A stretch of 64,000 bases of DNA from Pseudomonas sp. L5B5 (GCF_020520285.1 NZ_CP084742.1:3534001-3598000), one strand, 5' to 3'; counted from the stretch's first letter, positions 18,518 to 29,105 are shown. Translations and numbers: made by a program. Notes: a model not told the origin generated them from the sequence alone.

Positions 18518-19387
18518 TCAAGGCTTGGACTTTTCCAGGTAATGGAAGAAGTCGCTGCTTGGGTCCAGGACCATGACGTCGGATTTGTTCGCGAAGCTTT
18601 CACGGTAGGCACGCAGGCTGCGATAGAACGCGTAGAACTCCTGGTCCTGGCCGTAGGCCTTGGCATAGATCGCCGCCGCCTGGGCGTCGCCATCACCGCG
18701 GGCCTCTTCGGACTCGCGATAGGCTTCAGCCAGCAGCACACGACGCTGACGATCAGCGTCGGCACGGATGCCTTCAGCCAGCTCGTTACCCTTCGCGCGA
18801 TGCTCGCGAGCCTCACGCTCACGCTCGGTGCTCATGCGCTCGAACACGCTGCGGTTGACTTCCTTGGGCAGATCGATCGCCTTGACCCGGACATCGACGA
18901 CTTCGATGCCCAGTTCCTTCTCCGCCATCTTGTTCAACGAGCCAGTGATATCAGCCATCAGCGCATCACGCTCACCGGACACCACTTCATGCAAGGTGCG
19001 CTTGCCGAACTGGTCACGCAGCCCCGACTCCAGGCGACGGGACAGACGCTCGTCGGCGATCTGCTTGAGGCCGGAAGTCGCAGTGTAGAAGCGCTCGGCA
19101 TCCTTCACCCGCCACTTGGCGTAGGCATCCACCATGACCGCTTTCTTTTCCAGGGTCAGGAAGCGCTGGGTCGGTGCATCCAGGGTCATCAGGCGCGCGT
19201 CGAACTTACGCACCTGGTTCACATAGGGCACTTTCACATGCAGGCCAGGCTGGACATCGGCCTGGACCACACGACCGAACTGCAGCAACACCGCACGCTC
19301 GGTCTGAGCCACGATGTAGAAGCTGTTCCAGGCAACCACCGCCACGACAACACCCACGATCAGGGTGATCAGCGATTTATTGCTCAT
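18518..19387 (-). CDS. hflC: HflC, SPFH-family modulator of FtsH protease
   Basis: A 289-residue inner-membrane protein with an N-terminal membrane anchor (SLITLIVGVVVAVVAWNSFYIV, residues 4-25) and an SPFH/prohibitin domain. Conserved pieces are RAVLLQFGRV, GLHVKVPYVNQVRKFDAR and GIEVVDVRVKAIDLP. With HflK it forms a large periplasmic cage around FtsH, controlling degradation of membrane proteins. The start overlaps the hflK stop by one base (TGATG), indicating coupling. Confidence 0.97.
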   Translation of the reverse strand: MSNKSLITLIVGVVVAVVAWNSFYIVAQTERAVLLQFGRVVQADVQPGLHVKVPYVNQVRKFDARLMTLDAPTQRFLTLEKKAVMVDAYAKWRVKDAERFYTATSGLKQIADERLSRRLESGLRDQFGKRTLHEVVSGERDALMADITGSLNKMAEKELGIEVVDVRVKAIDLPKEVNRSVFERMSTEREREAREHRAKGNELAEGIRADADRQRRVLLAEAYRESEEARGDGDAQAAAIYAKAYGQDQEFYAFYRSLRAYRESFANKSDVMVLDPSSDFFHYLEKSKP

Positions 19388-20571
19388 CAGCGACTCTCCC
19401 TAGAACGCGTCTGCTGCTGTTGCTGCATATGCTCAACCGCCGCGCGCGCATTCGCTTCATTGCTGGAGGTAGAAGACGAACCCGTTACCGGAGCACCGCC
19501 ACTACGACCACTGTCGATCATCTTGTCCAGAGGCAGGTACAGCAGGTTGTTCTGCCCGCCCTTGCCACCGGTCACCAGCACCTTGCTGGTGTTGCTGAAG
19601 ACTTCCTGCATGGTGTCCAGGTACAGCCGCTGACGGGTGACCTCTGGAGCCTTGCGGTACTCGGCGACCAGCTTGGTGAAGCGATCCGCCTCACCCTTGG
19701 CCCGCGATACCACTTCGTCGCGGTAGCCATTGGCATCCTCGAGGATGCGCTGGGCCTGGCCACGTGCTTCAGGCACTACGCCATTGGCGTAGGTTTCAGC
19801 CTGGTTGCGCGAACGCTGCTCATCTTCACGGGCACGGATCACGTCATCGAAGGCTTCCTGCACTTCACGCGGGGCCGCCGCGCTCTGCACGTTCACCTGG
19901 GTCACGGTGATACCGGTGCGATAGTTGTCGAGGAACCGCTGCAGGCGCTCCTTGATCTCGCTGGCCATCAGCTCACGACCTTCGGTCAGTACCTGGTCCA
20001 TGGCGGTGGAACCCACCACGTGGCGCAAGGCACTGTCGGTCGCATGCTGCAGACTGATTTCCGGCTGGTCGACGTTCAGCACGAAGTCCTGCAGGTTGCT
20101 GATCTTGTACTGCACGGTCAGCGGCACCTCGACGATATTCTCGTCCTCGGTCAGCATCTGGCCCTGCTTGGTATAGGCACGCTCGCGCGTGACGTTTTCC
20201 ATGTACTTGCGGTCGATCGGCGGGAAGTAGATGTTCAGGCCCGGGCCGACGGTTTCGTAATACTTGCCGAAGCGCAGCACCACGGCCTGCTCCTGCTCGT
20301 CGACGACATAGACCGCGCTGTACAGCCACACGGCCGCCAGCACCACGAGGCCGATGCCCAGCAGGCCGAAACCGCCCCCTTTGCCGGAGCCGGAACCGGC
20401 ACCGTCGTCACCACGTTTCTTACCACCACCGAACAACCCATTCAGGCTTTCCTGCAGCTTACGGAAGGCCTCGTCGAGATCTGGCGGGCCCTTGCGATCG
20501 CCGTTATTGCGGCGCTTACCGCCCCAAGGGTCCTGATTATTCGAGTTGCCACCCGGCTCATTCCAAGCCAT
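19387..20571 (-). CDS. hflK: HflK, SPFH-family modulator of FtsH protease
   Basis: A 394-residue partner of HflC. The Gly/Asn-rich N-terminus (MAWNEPGGNSNNQDPWGG) is followed by a membrane segment (GLLGIGLVVLAAVWLYSAVYVV, about 75-97) and the SPFH domain (EQAVVLRFGKYYETVGPGLN, LTEDENIVEVPLTVQYKI). The C-terminus is Gln/Arg-rich. I start at ATG 20571, preceded by GGAGAG. An upstream in-frame ATG (20607) would add twelve residues foreign to the family. Confidence 0.97.
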   Translation of the reverse strand: MAWNEPGGNSNNQDPWGGKRRNNGDRKGPPDLDEAFRKLQESLNGLFGGGKKRGDDGAGSGSGKGGGFGLLGIGLVVLAAVWLYSAVYVVDEQEQAVVLRFGKYYETVGPGLNIYFPPIDRKYMENVTRERAYTKQGQMLTEDENIVEVPLTVQYKISNLQDFVLNVDQPEISLQHATDSALRHVVGSTAMDQVLTEGRELMASEIKERLQRFLDNYRTGITVTQVNVQSAAAPREVQEAFDDVIRAREDEQRSRNQAETYANGVVPEARGQAQRILEDANGYRDEVVSRAKGEADRFTKLVAEYRKAPEVTRQRLYLDTMQEVFSNTSKVLVTGGKGGQNNLLYLPLDKMIDSGRSGGAPVTGSSSTSSNEANARAAVEHMQQQQQTRSRESR

Positions 20572-20667
20572 AGCGCTCTCCATCTGATAAAGCAAAGACG
20601 CGCCCACGGCGCGCCGGCCAATGCTACAGAATGCCTGCTACAGCGGCATAACCGCTTGCCCAGGCTT

Positions 20668-21969
20668 TTATTGCAAAGTGTGTTGCTCGATGAAGTCCGA
20701 CGGCTGCCAACCTTCGCGACTGACCAGCCGGTTCAACTCGACACGCGGCAGGCGAACAGCAAGCAAACTGACACCCTCGTCGTCGTGATCTTCTTTCTGC
20801 ACAGCGTTCAACTGGAAAAACTGTGCTCGCAGTCGAGCAAAACCCTGGGGCAAGCGCAAGGTGCCCACGAACAAATCTTCGCCCAACAGTTCCGCGATGG
20901 CCTGCTTGAGCAGATCCAGCCCCTGACCGTCACGGGCCGACAACCAGACCCTTTGCGGCTTGCCATCGGGATCACGCTGGATCTGTGGCTCAACCCCCTC
21001 GAGCAAATCGAGTTTGTTATAGACCTCCAGGATCGGCAAGTCTTGAGCCCCGATCTCCCCCAGCACCACCATGACCTGTTCGATCTGGGCCATGCGCTCG
21101 GGCTCATGGGCATCGATCACGTGCAGCAGCAGGTCGGAATTGCTCGACTCTTCGAGCGTAGCTCGGAACGCCTCGACCAGTTTGTGGGGCAGGTGCCGAA
21201 TGAAACCCACGGTATCGGCCAGCACGATCGGCCCCAGGTCGTTCAGCTCCAGCCGGCGCAGGGTAGGATCCAGAGTGGCGAACAACTGGTCGGCCGCGTA
21301 GACGTCGGACACGGTGACCGCATTGAACAGGGTGGATTTGCCGGCGTTGGTATAACCCACCAGCGACACCGAAGGAATGTCGGCACGCTTGCGACCACGA
21401 CGGGCTTGCTCACGCTGACTGCGAACCTTTTCCAGGCGCGCCTTGATCTGTCGAAGACGCACTCGCAGCAGGCGTCGGTCGGTTTCCAGCTGGGTTTCAC
21501 CCGGACCGCGCAGACCGATACCGCCTTTCTGTCGTTCGAGGTGAGTCCAGCCACGAACCAATCGGGTGCTCATGTGCTCAAGCTGGGCCAGTTCGACCTG
21601 GAGCTTGCCTTCGTGAGTACGGGCTCGTTGAGCGAAGATATCGAGAATCAGACCCGTGCGATCAATCACACGACACTCGAATGCACGTTCGAGGTTACGT
21701 TCCTGACTGGGTGTGAGGACGTGATTGAAAATCACCAGGTCTACCTGTTCGGCTTTGACCAGGTCGCGCAATTCCTCGACCTTGCCGCTGCCAACCAGGT
21801 ATTTGGCGGTTGGCCGATGACGCGACACGCTAATAAACGCGACGGTCTCGGCGCCGGCCGATAGTGCCAGCTCCTGAAACTCCTGCGGATCTTCGCGCGC
21901 CTCAGGGTCCTGACCTTCCAAGTGAACGAGAATGGCCCGTTCACCACCACCGTGGCGCTCAAAGAACAA
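20668..21969 (-). CDS. hflX: GTPase HflX (ribosome-splitting factor)
   Basis: A 433-residue Obg-related GTPase that dissociates stalled 70S ribosomes after stress. The HflX domain (FFERHGGGERAILVHLEGQ... KGGIGLRGPGETQLETDRR) is followed by the G domain with G1 GYTNAGKSTLFNA near residue 210, G3 DTVGFIRHLP and G4 NKLD. The start codon is TTG (21969). AGGAG precedes it and no better ATG exists. It follows hfq by 12 nt in the hfq operon. Confidence 0.96.
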   Translation of the reverse strand: MFFERHGGGERAILVHLEGQDPEAREDPQEFQELALSAGAETVAFISVSRHRPTAKYLVGSGKVEELRDLVKAEQVDLVIFNHVLTPSQERNLERAFECRVIDRTGLILDIFAQRARTHEGKLQVELAQLEHMSTRLVRGWTHLERQKGGIGLRGPGETQLETDRRLLRVRLRQIKARLEKVRSQREQARRGRKRADIPSVSLVGYTNAGKSTLFNAVTVSDVYAADQLFATLDPTLRRLELNDLGPIVLADTVGFIRHLPHKLVEAFRATLEESSNSDLLLHVIDAHEPERMAQIEQVMVVLGEIGAQDLPILEVYNKLDLLEGVEPQIQRDPDGKPQRVWLSARDGQGLDLLKQAIAELLGEDLFVGTLRLPQGFARLRAQFFQLNAVQKEDHDDEGVSLLAVRLPRVELNRLVSREGWQPSDFIEQHTLQ

Positions 21970-21981
21970 AGGAGACTCCTA

Positions 21982-22242
21982 TCAGGCGTTACCTGGTTCA
22001 GCGTCACCCTGTTCAGACTCGGATGCGCTAGGCAGACGAATCGGACGAACTGGAACCACTGTCGAGATAGCGTGCTTGTACACCATCTGGCTGACGGTGT
22101 TTTTCAGCAGGATGACGAACTGGTCGAAGGACTCGATCGTGCCTTGCAGCTTGATTCCGTTAACCAGATAGATGGAAACCCCAACTTTCTCTTTACGTAA
22201 TGTATTCAAGTAAGGGTCTTGTAGCGAATGCCCTTTTGACAT
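21982..22242 (-). CDS. hfq: RNA chaperone Hfq
   Basis: An 86-residue Sm-like hexameric protein that pairs small RNAs with mRNAs and, in Pseudomonas, also acts with Crc in catabolite repression. Seen: the N-terminal HSLQDPYLN, the Sm1 region [29 protein letters not shown], and the Sm2 signature VYKHAIST. The start ATG at 22242 has AAGGAG at ideal distance. The open frame extends upstream without similarity. A short tail ([13 protein letters not shown]) follows the core. Confidence 0.98.
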   Translation of the reverse strand: MSKGHSLQDPYLNTLRKEKVGVSIYLVNGIKLQGTIESFDQFVILLKNTVSQMVYKHAISTVVPVRPIRLPSASESEQGDAEPGNA

Positions 22243-22333
22243 GTGCCGCACTCCTTTAAGGATCAATAAAAAAACCGGAAAACAGATAGCCAAAGCCGTC
22301 ACACCCCCAAGGATAGACGGCAATTGCAAGGAC

Positions 22334-23305
22334 TCAGCCCAATATGGAGATCGTCCCTAAGTATTTCAAGGCGCGTGGCAGATTGTCGCAATCCAGACTG
22401 TCCAACCATTGCAGGTCGGACCAGCTGCGTAACCAGGTAAACTGGCGCTTCGCCAACTGGCGCGTGGCAATGATGCCCCGCTCCTGCATTTCGGCGAACG
22501 TCAACTTGCCATCCAGGTGATCCCAGACTTGGCGATAGCCCACTGCACGTATAGACGGCAACCCAGCATGCAGGTCACTTCTCGAACGCAGAGCTACGAC
22601 CTCATCAATGAATCCCTGTTCCAACATTTGTGTGAATCTTTGTGCAATACGTTGGTGCAGTACCTGGCGATTCGCCGGAGCGATGGCCAGATTGGCGACA
22701 GTATAGGGCAATTGGCCGCGTCCCGAAGCGCCTGCTTCGGTACTTTGCGCCAATTGACGTTGCCGATGGGCCGTCATTGTCAAGCCGCTGACTCGATAGA
22801 CTTCCAATGCCCGGGTCAGACGCTGAGGATCATTGGGATGAATCCTCGCCGCAGACTCGGGATCCACTGCCGCCAACTGGTCATGCAGTGCCTGCCAGCC
22901 TAGCCGCACCGCCTCTTCTTCCAGCTCGGCACGCACTTGCGGGTCCGCCGGCGGCATGTCCGCCAGCCCTTCGAGCAGCGCCTTGTAATACAGCATGGTG
23001 CCCCCCACCAGCAGCGGGATCTTGCCCCGAGCGGTGATATCGGCCATGGCCGCCAGGGCATCGGTACGAAAATCGGCTGCCGAATAACTCTCGCTGGGAT
23101 CGAGAATATCGATCAGGCGGTGGGGAAACTGCGCCAACTGCTCCCTGGAAGGCTTGGCAGTGCCAATATCCATGCCGCGATAGACCAGCGCCGAATCGAC
23201 ACTGATCAACTCGCAGGGCAACACCTTGGTCAACTCGATGGCCAGGTCGGTCTTGCCCGCCGCGGTCGGGCCCATCAGGAAAATCGCGGGAGGAAGCTGA
23301 GTCAT
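22334..23305 (-). CDS. miaA: tRNA dimethylallyltransferase MiaA
   Basis: A 323-residue enzyme transferring dimethylallyl from DMAPP to A37 of UNN-reading tRNAs. P-loop [11 protein letters not shown] near residues 11-21, then [39 protein letters not shown] and the C-terminal [14 protein letters not shown] start at ATG 23305, which overlaps the mutL stop (TGATG). The longer frame (23380) lies inside mutL and is not conserved. Part of the hfq operon. Confidence 0.97.
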   Translation of the reverse strand: MTQLPPAIFLMGPTAAGKTDLAIELTKVLPCELISVDSALVYRGMDIGTAKPSREQLAQFPHRLIDILDPSESYSAADFRTDALAAMADITARGKIPLLVGGTMLYYKALLEGLADMPPADPQVRAELEEEAVRLGWQALHDQLAAVDPESAARIHPNDPQRLTRALEVYRVSGLTMTAHRQRQLAQSTEAGASGRGQLPYTVANLAIAPANRQVLHQRIAQRFTQMLEQGFIDEVVALRSRSDLHAGLPSIRAVGYRQVWDHLDGKLTFAEMQERGIIATRQLAKRQFTWLRSWSDLQWLDSLDCDNLPRALKYLGTISILG

Positions 23306-25218
23306 CAACGACCGCGCAGAAAGAGTTTGTCCAGGTCGTCCAGGCCCATCTGGGTCCATGTCGGCCGGCCATGGTTGCATTGGCCGCTACGCTCGGTGCT
23401 TTCCATGTCGCGCAGCAGTGCGTTCATTTCCGGGATGGCCAGGCGTCGATTGGCACGTACAGCGCCATGGCACGCCATGGTCCCCAGCAGCTCGTTGAGG
23501 TGGGCCTGGATACGATCGCTGGTGCCGTACTCCATCAGGTCGGCCAGCACGTCCTGGACCAGGCGATTGGCCTCGGCTTGCTTGAGGAGCGCTGGAATCT
23601 GGCGAATCGCCAGGGTTTCCGGGCCCAGGCGCTGCAACTCGAAGCCCAGCCGCTGGAACCACTGGGCATGCTCCTCGGCGCAATCGGCCTCGCGCTGACT
23701 CAGTGCCAGCGATTCCGGCACCAGCAGCGGCTGGCCACTCAGGCCCTCGCTGGCCATCGCCACCTTGAGGCGTTCGTACATGATTCGCTCATGGGCGGCG
23801 TGCATGTCCACCAACACCAGGCCGACGGCATTTTCGGCAAGGATGTAGATGCCCTTGAGCTGGGCCAAGGCATAACCCAGCGGCGGGATGTCACCCTGGC
23901 TTTGCGGCAATGCGGCTGGCGCGCCCGAGGCGTTTTCCAGCGGCGCATAAAACTCGCGATAGACCGCCTGGCTCTCGCCAGCATTGACTGGCTGCGACGG
24001 ACGCGGCGTGTACTGATACTGATAACCCGCACCCGAACCGGTCGAGGGAAACGACGGGCGCTGTTCACCCTGGGGCTGTTCCAGTATCGAGGCGGCCAGG
24101 CGCATCTCGCCCTGGGGGCCGAACTCTCCGGCCTGCAGGCCGCTGGGCCGCACCATCTCGGCGACCGTGGCAGGTGCCGCCAACTGGTCCTCTGGACGCA
24201 CATCAGCCAGGGCGCGATGCAGCGTGCCATAAAGGAAGTCATGGACCATCCGCCCTTCGCGAAAACGAACTTCGTGCTTGGTCGGGTGCACGTTGACGTC
24301 GACGCCGGTAGGGTCGAGCTCGAGAAACAGCACGAAGGTCGGGTGGCGCCCGTTGAACAGCACGTCGCGGTACGCCTGACGCACGGCGTGGGCAACCAGC
24401 TTGTCGCGTACAGCGCGGCCATTGACGAAGAAGTACTGCAGATCCGCCTGGCTGCGCGAGAACGTCGGCAGCCCGACCCAGCCCCACAGGCGCAGGCCGT
24501 TGCGCTCGACTTCGATCGGCAGCGCTTGCTCGAGGAAGCCCGGGCCGCAGATAGCACCGACACGCCGTGCGCGGGCCACATCGTCGGCAGCCTCATGCAG
24601 GCTGAAGATGGTCTTGCCGTTGTGGCGCAGATGGAACGCCACGTCGAAACGCGCCAGCGCCAGACGCCGGATGACCTCCTGCAGGTGATCGAACTCGGTT
24701 TTCTCGGCCTTGAGGAACTTGCGCCGGGCTGGGGTATTGAAGAACAGGTCGCGCACCTCCACCGAGGTACCGACCGGATGCGCGGCGGGCTGCACCCGGG
24801 GCGTCATGTCGCGGCCCTCGGTTTCCACCTGCCAGGCCTCGCTGGCCTCGGCCGTACGCGAAGTCAGGGTCAACCGGGCCACCGAACTGATCGATGCCAG
24901 CGCCTCCCCACGAAAGCCCAGGCTGAGCACGCCTTCGAGGTCTTCCAGCTCGCGGATCTTGCTGGTGGCGTGGCGCGCCAGGGCCAGCGGCAGGTCGTCC
25001 GGGGCGATACCGCTACCGTTGTCGCGCACACGCAACAGCTTCACGCCGCCCTGCTCGACCTCAACCTCGATACGCCGGGCTCCGGAGTCCAGGCTGTTTT
25101 CCAGCAGTTCCTTGATCACCGAGGCAGGGCGCTCGACCACCTCGCCTGCGGCGATCTGGTTGGCCAGGCGTGGACTGAGCAGCGCGATGCGGGTGCTGCC
25201 AACCAGCGACTCACTCAT
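23305..25218 (-). CDS. mutL: DNA mismatch repair protein MutL
   Basis: A 637-residue protein. The N-terminal GHKL ATPase has [27 protein letters not shown], and [16 protein letters not shown] Pro/Gln-rich linker (about 355-430) leads to the C-terminal dimerisation/endonuclease domain, whose metal motif reads [12 protein letters not shown] near residue 470 (family DQHAxxExxxxE). This fits a MutH-less, nicking MutL. Both ends overlap neighbours: the start with amiB by 4 nt, the stop with miaA by one base. Confidence 0.97.
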   Translation of the reverse strand: MSESLVGSTRIALLSPRLANQIAAGEVVERPASVIKELLENSLDSGARRIEVEVEQGGVKLLRVRDNGSGIAPDDLPLALARHATSKIRELEDLEGVLSLGFRGEALASISSVARLTLTSRTAEASEAWQVETEGRDMTPRVQPAAHPVGTSVEVRDLFFNTPARRKFLKAEKTEFDHLQEVIRRLALARFDVAFHLRHNGKTIFSLHEAADDVARARRVGAICGPGFLEQALPIEVERNGLRLWGWVGLPTFSRSQADLQYFFVNGRAVRDKLVAHAVRQAYRDVLFNGRHPTFVLFLELDPTGVDVNVHPTKHEVRFREGRMVHDFLYGTLHRALADVRPEDQLAAPATVAEMVRPSGLQAGEFGPQGEMRLAASILEQPQGEQRPSFPSTGSGAGYQYQYTPRPSQPVNAGESQAVYREFYAPLENASGAPAALPQSQGDIPPLGYALAQLKGIYILAENAVGLVLVDMHAAHERIMYERLKVAMASEGLSGQPLLVPESLALSQREADCAEEHAQWFQRLGFELQRLGPETLAIRQIPALLKQAEANRLVQDVLADLMEYGTSDRIQAHLNELLGTMACHGAVRANRRLAIPEMNALLRDMESTERSGQCNHGRPTWTQMGLDDLDKLFLRGR

Positions 25219-26627
25219 TGCTTGGCCGCCAGCTCGGTACCGGGGATGGTCAGGACCTGTCCCACTTTCAATTCATCGCTCTTCAGGTTATTGGCGCTGC
25301 GCAATGCAGTCGCCGGGACCTGGTAGCGTACTGCGATCATGGCCAGGGTTTCTCCGGGGTTGACTCGATGGTCACGTGGTCCCTGGGCGATCTTCCCGGA
25401 ATCGCGCAGCCAGGCGATATAGGTGCCCGGTGGCGGATTCTGCTGGAAGAACTGCCGTACGCCACTGCTGATGGAACGCGCCAGGGCTTGCTGATGGCTG
25501 GTGGTGGCCAGCTTCGAGGCTTCGTTGGAGTTGGAGATGAAACCAGTCTCGACCAGGATCGAAGGGATGTCCGGTGACTTGAGCACCATGAACCCGGCCT
25601 GCTCCACACGCTGCTTGTGCAGCGGCGTGACCCGACCGATGTTGTTCAACACCTTCTGTCCCACATTCAGGCTGGAGGTCAAGGAGGCCGTCATCGACAG
25701 ATCCAGCAATACCCCGGCCAGCATCCGGTCCTTGTCGTCGAGGCTGACGTTGCCAGCCCCACCGATCAGGTCGGAACGGTTTTCGCTGTCCGCCAGCCAG
25801 CGCGCGGTTTCCGAGGTGGCGCCACGCTCGGACAGAGCAAACACCGAGGCCCCGAAGGCTGCCGTCGAAGGCGCAGCGTCGGCGTGGATCGAGACGAACA
25901 GGTCGGCACCCTTCTTGCGGGCGATCTCGGTACGCCCCCGCAGCGGGATGAAGTAATCGCCGGTACGGGTCAGTTCGGCACGGAAGCCCTTGACGCCATT
26001 GACCTGGCGCTGCAGTTCACGGGCGATGGACAGCACCACATCCTTCTCGTGCTGGCCGCGGGAGCCGGAAGCACCCGGGTCTTCGCCACCGTGCCCGGCA
26101 TCGATCACCACAATGATGTCGCGCTTGCCGGCGGGTGCCGGTGGCAACTTGATTGCAGGCTCGGCGGGAGTGACAGGCACCGCCGGGACCGTCGCGACAG
26201 TCGGCGGAGCAGGCGGTGGCGCGGCATCGGCGGGGTTGTCGAACAGGTCCACCACCAGGCGGTTGCCGTACTGGGCATTGGGCGCCAGGGTGAAGCTCTT
26301 GGGCGTGACGGCTTTCTTCAAGTCCACCACTACCCGCAGGTCGGTCGGCGTGCGCTGCGCCGAACGCATGGCCGTGATCGGGGTATTGGCCGTGGCGACA
26401 TTCAGCGAACCGCCGAGGGTCGCACCGTTAATATCGATCACCAGGCGATTGGGCGCGGTGAGGGTGAAGACACTGTGCTGAACCGGGCCAGACAGGTCGA
26501 ATACCAATCGCGTGTTATCCGGTGCCCGCCACAAGCGGACGCTGCGAACCTGTGTAGCGGCCACAGCCTCGACGGCCAATGCCGTAAGCAACAGTCCTAC
26601 GACAGCAACCAACGCGCGAATGCGCAT
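25215..26627 (-). CDS. amiB: N-acetylmuramoyl-L-alanine amidase AmiB
   Basis: A periplasmic zinc amidase that splits septal peptidoglycan during daughter-cell separation. Order: signal peptide ([20 protein letters not shown]), AMIN domain (about 25-140), a Pro/Ala linker, Amidase_3 domain with zinc-binding [12 protein letters not shown] and FVSIHADA, and a C-terminal LysM ([21 protein letters not shown]). I chose ATG 26627 because GGGG stands at a good distance; ATG 26639 and TTG 26642 are alternatives. It overlaps mutL by 4 nt. Confidence 0.95.
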   Translation of the reverse strand: MRIRALVAVVGLLLTALAVEAVAATQVRSVRLWRAPDNTRLVFDLSGPVQHSVFTLTAPNRLVIDINGATLGGSLNVATANTPITAMRSAQRTPTDLRVVVDLKKAVTPKSFTLAPNAQYGNRLVVDLFDNPADAAPPPAPPTVATVPAVPVTPAEPAIKLPPAPAGKRDIIVVIDAGHGGEDPGASGSRGQHEKDVVLSIARELQRQVNGVKGFRAELTRTGDYFIPLRGRTEIARKKGADLFVSIHADAAPSTAAFGASVFALSERGATSETARWLADSENRSDLIGGAGNVSLDDKDRMLAGVLLDLSMTASLTSSLNVGQKVLNNIGRVTPLHKQRVEQAGFMVLKSPDIPSILVETGFISNSNEASKLATTSHQQALARSISSGVRQFFQQNPPPGTYIAWLRDSGKIAQGPRDHRVNPGETLAMIAVRYQVPATALRSANNLKSDELKVGQVLTIPGTELAAKQ

Positions 26628-26642
26628 ACCTAACCCCATCAA

Positions 26643-27113
26643 TTATTTGAATTCCAACGCCAAAGCGGCACACCAGGACTCGCCTCGCGAGCCTTGGGAC
26701 AACAGATGTACGCAACGCCCATTGTTTTGCGGGGTAATGGTAATGGTCAGGTCGGGCTTTGGCAAAAAGCCTGCACCCCGCGCAGGCCACTCCAGAAGGC
26801 ACAGGGCATCGCCCTCGAAGTAGTCGCGGATCCCGAGGAACTCCAGCTCTTCGGGATCCACCAACCGGTACAGGTCGAAGTGGAAGGCGCGCACTGTCCC
26901 GATCTCGTAGGGCTCCACCAGGGTGAAGGTCGGGCTCTTGACCGCCCCGACATGCCCCAGCCCACGGATGATTCCCCGGGATAGCGTGGTCTTGCCCGCT
27001 CCCAGGTCCCCTTCGAGAAAGATCACCCCCACACCGCGGGTGACTTGAGCAATACGTGCACCAAATTCCACCATGGCCTGCTCGTCGGCCAGATAAAGGG
27101 TTAACTCAGACAC
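26643..27113 (-). CDS. tsaE: tRNA threonylcarbamoyladenosine biosynthesis ATPase TsaE
   Basis: A 156-residue P-loop ATPase needed with TsaB and TsaD to make t6A at position 37 of ANN-reading tRNAs. Seen: LEGDLGAGKTTLSRGIIRGLG (Walker A), SPTFTLVEPY, and HFDLYRLVDPEELEFLGIRDYF. The start overlaps the 3' end of nnrD by 13 nt, and amiB follows closely. Confidence 0.97.
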   Translation of the reverse strand: MSELTLYLADEQAMVEFGARIAQVTRGVGVIFLEGDLGAGKTTLSRGIIRGLGHVGAVKSPTFTLVEPYEIGTVRAFHFDLYRLVDPEELEFLGIRDYFEGDALCLLEWPARGAGFLPKPDLTITITPQNNGRCVHLLSQGSRGESWCAALALEFK

Positions 27114-27961
27114 GGTGATTGCTCCTCCAACAACTGACGAATGGCTGGAATCAGATCGCTGGCCGCCAGTCCTCGGCCCATTTTACCTTGCTGCTCACCG
27201 GCACTGGCGTGCAGCCAGACCGCCAGGCAAGCAGCCTCGAATGCCGGCATGCCCTGCGCCAGCAGCGCCCCGAGCAAGCCGGCGAGGACATCGCCCAAAC
27301 CCGCCGCAGCCATCGCCGGATGCCCGGCATCGCATCGGGCCAGGCGCCCATCCGGGGAGGCAATCAGGCTGCCTGCCCCCTTGAGCACAACCACCGCCGC
27401 GTATTGGCGGCTCAGGGCTCGGGCTGCCGCCGGGCGATCACCCTGGACCTGTGCACTGGAAATCCCCAGCAACCGCGCCGCTTCCCCAGGGTGCGGGGTG
27501 ATCACGCTGTTGGCGGGCAAGTCCAGGCCATCCCGGGCCAGGAGGTTCAAGGCATCGGCATCCCACACCTGTGGCAAGGGTGCGCTGGCCGCCGCCGACA
27601 ACAGGCTGCGCCCCCACGCCCCTTGCCCCAGGCCGGGACCAGCCACCACCACCGTGGCCCGCGCCATCAGCCCCATCAACTGGTTGGCCGAATGCGTACC
27701 CAGGGTCATGACCTCCGGCACCCGCGCAGCAGCTGCCGCCACGTGTTCGCTGCGAGTAGCCAGCGACACCAGGCCCGCCCCACTGCGCAATGCGCTTTGG
27801 GCTGCCAGCAAGGCAGCGCCGGCAAAACCCAGGTCGCCGCCGATCAAAAGTACGTGGCCAAACTGCCCCTTGTGGGCATCGAGGGGGCGGGCCGTCAGGC
27901 GTGGCAACTGACCGGCAGTCAGCAACTGAACGTCTGGCAAGGTGTGTTTTGTCTGAGGCAT
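27101..27961 (-). CDS. nnrD: ADP-dependent NAD(P)H-hydrate dehydratase (NnrD), stand-alone domain
   Basis: A 286-residue ribokinase-fold protein matching the C-terminal half of YjeF/Nnr, which repairs hydrated NAD(P)H. Seen: GHVLLIGGDLGFAGAALLAAQSA, VVAGPGLGQ, WDADALNLLA, VITPHPGEAARLLG, VVLKGAGSLIA and GLGDVLAGLLGALLAQGM. The N-terminal epimerase half (NnrE) of bifunctional enzymes is missing here. I start at MPQTKH (27961). The longer open frame upstream runs over the queG promoter and start. First gene of the hfq operon, divergent from queG. Confidence 0.93.
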   Translation of the reverse strand: MPQTKHTLPDVQLLTAGQLPRLTARPLDAHKGQFGHVLLIGGDLGFAGAALLAAQSALRSGAGLVSLATRSEHVAAAAARVPEVMTLGTHSANQLMGLMARATVVVAGPGLGQGAWGRSLLSAAASAPLPQVWDADALNLLARDGLDLPANSVITPHPGEAARLLGISSAQVQGDRPAAARALSRQYAAVVVLKGAGSLIASPDGRLARCDAGHPAMAAAGLGDVLAGLLGALLAQGMPAFEAACLAVWLHASAGEQQGKMGRGLAASDLIPAIRQLLEEQSPCLS

Positions 27962-28025
27962 GCGTCTTCGGGCTCCGATGTCTGGCAGAATTATACGCAC
28001 CTCAGTAGTCGGTTTCTCTTGCCTC

Positions 28026-29105
28026 ATGTCCGCCATCACCCAGGATCTTCCCGCCCTCGCCCAATCCATCAAGGACTGGGGCCGCGAACTGGGCTTTCAA
28101 CAAGTCGGTATCAGCGGCCTGGACCTGGCTGAGCACGAGCAGCACCTGGAGCGCTGGCTCGCCGCCGGCTACCACGGCGAAATGGAATACATGGGTGCCC
28201 ACGGCACCAAGCGCTCGCACCCCGAGGAACTGGTGCCCGGCACCTTGCGCGTGGTCTCGCTGCGCATGGACTACCTGCCTGGAGATACCCAGATGGCCCA
28301 GCGCCTGGCGCAACCGTCCAAGGCCTACGTCTCGCGCTACGCCCTGGGCCGCGACTATCACAAGCTGATCCGCAAGCGCGTCCAGCAACTGGCCGAGCGC
28401 ATCCAGCAAGTCATCGGCCCCTTCGGTTATCGCGCCTTCGTCGACAGCGCACCGGTACTGGAGAAGGCCATTGCCGAACAGGCCGGCCTCGGCTGGATCG
28501 GCAAGAATACCCTGGTGCTCAACCGCAAGGCCGGCAGCTACTTCTTCCTCAGCGAGCTGTTCGTCGACCTGCCCCTGCCGGTGGACGCTCCCCATGCCAG
28601 TGAGCATTGCGGACGCTGCACCGCCTGCCTGGACATCTGCCCGACCAATGCCTTCGTCGGTCCCTACCAGCTCGATGCCCGGCGCTGCATTTCCTACCTG
28701 ACCATCGAGCTGAAGAACGCCATTCCCGAGGAACTGCGCCCGCTGATCGGCAATCGGGTATTCGGCTGCGATGACTGCCAGATCGTCTGTCCCTGGAACC
28801 GTTTCGCCCGCCCCTCGGGGGAAGGCGACTTCAAGCCCCGCCATAACCTGGACAATGCCGAACTGGCCCAGCTGTTCCTGTGGGACGAGGCGCAGTTCCT
28901 CAGCAGCACCGAGGGCTCGCCCCTGCGTCGCGCCGGTTATGAACGCTGGCTACGCAACCTGGCGGTGGGCCTGGGCAACGCACCTTCCAGCATCCCGGTA
29001 CTGGAAGCCCTCAAGGCCCGCCAGGACTACCCCTCGGAACTGGTGCGCGAACACGTGCAATGGGCCCTGGCCCAGCACGCCAGCCGTCAATGCTCGTCGT
29101 TGTAG
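28026..29105 (+). CDS. queG: Epoxyqueuosine reductase QueG
   Basis: A 359-residue cobalamin- and iron-sulfur-dependent enzyme that reduces epoxyqueuosine to queuosine in tRNA, the last step of Q synthesis. Seen: the active-site region AFVDSAPVLEKAIAEQAGLGWIG, and two [4Fe-4S] clusters, CGRCTACLDICP near residue 200 and CDDCQIVCPWN near residue 250. I start at MSAITQDL (28026) because upstream codons fall in the divergent promoter region. Its last 19 nt overlap the convergent TRIC-type gene. Confidence 0.96.
   Translation: MSAITQDLPALAQSIKDWGRELGFQQVGISGLDLAEHEQHLERWLAAGYHGEMEYMGAHGTKRSHPEELVPGTLRVVSLRMDYLPGDTQMAQRLAQPSKAYVSRYALGRDYHKLIRKRVQQLAERIQQVIGPFGYRAFVDSAPVLEKAIAEQAGLGWIGKNTLVLNRKAGSYFFLSELFVDLPLPVDAPHASEHCGRCTACLDICPTNAFVGPYQLDARRCISYLTIELKNAIPEELRPLIGNRVFGCDDCQIVCPWNRFARPSGEGDFKPRHNLDNAELAQLFLWDEAQFLSSTEGSPLRRAGYERWLRNLAVGLGNAPSSIPVLEALKARQDYPSELVREHVQWALAQHASRQCSSL

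Noticed and set aside
28002..28844. Antisense frame in queG and similar frames opposite mutL, parC and thiC
   Set aside because: All are shadows of conserved genes; none has a ribosome site or known domain.
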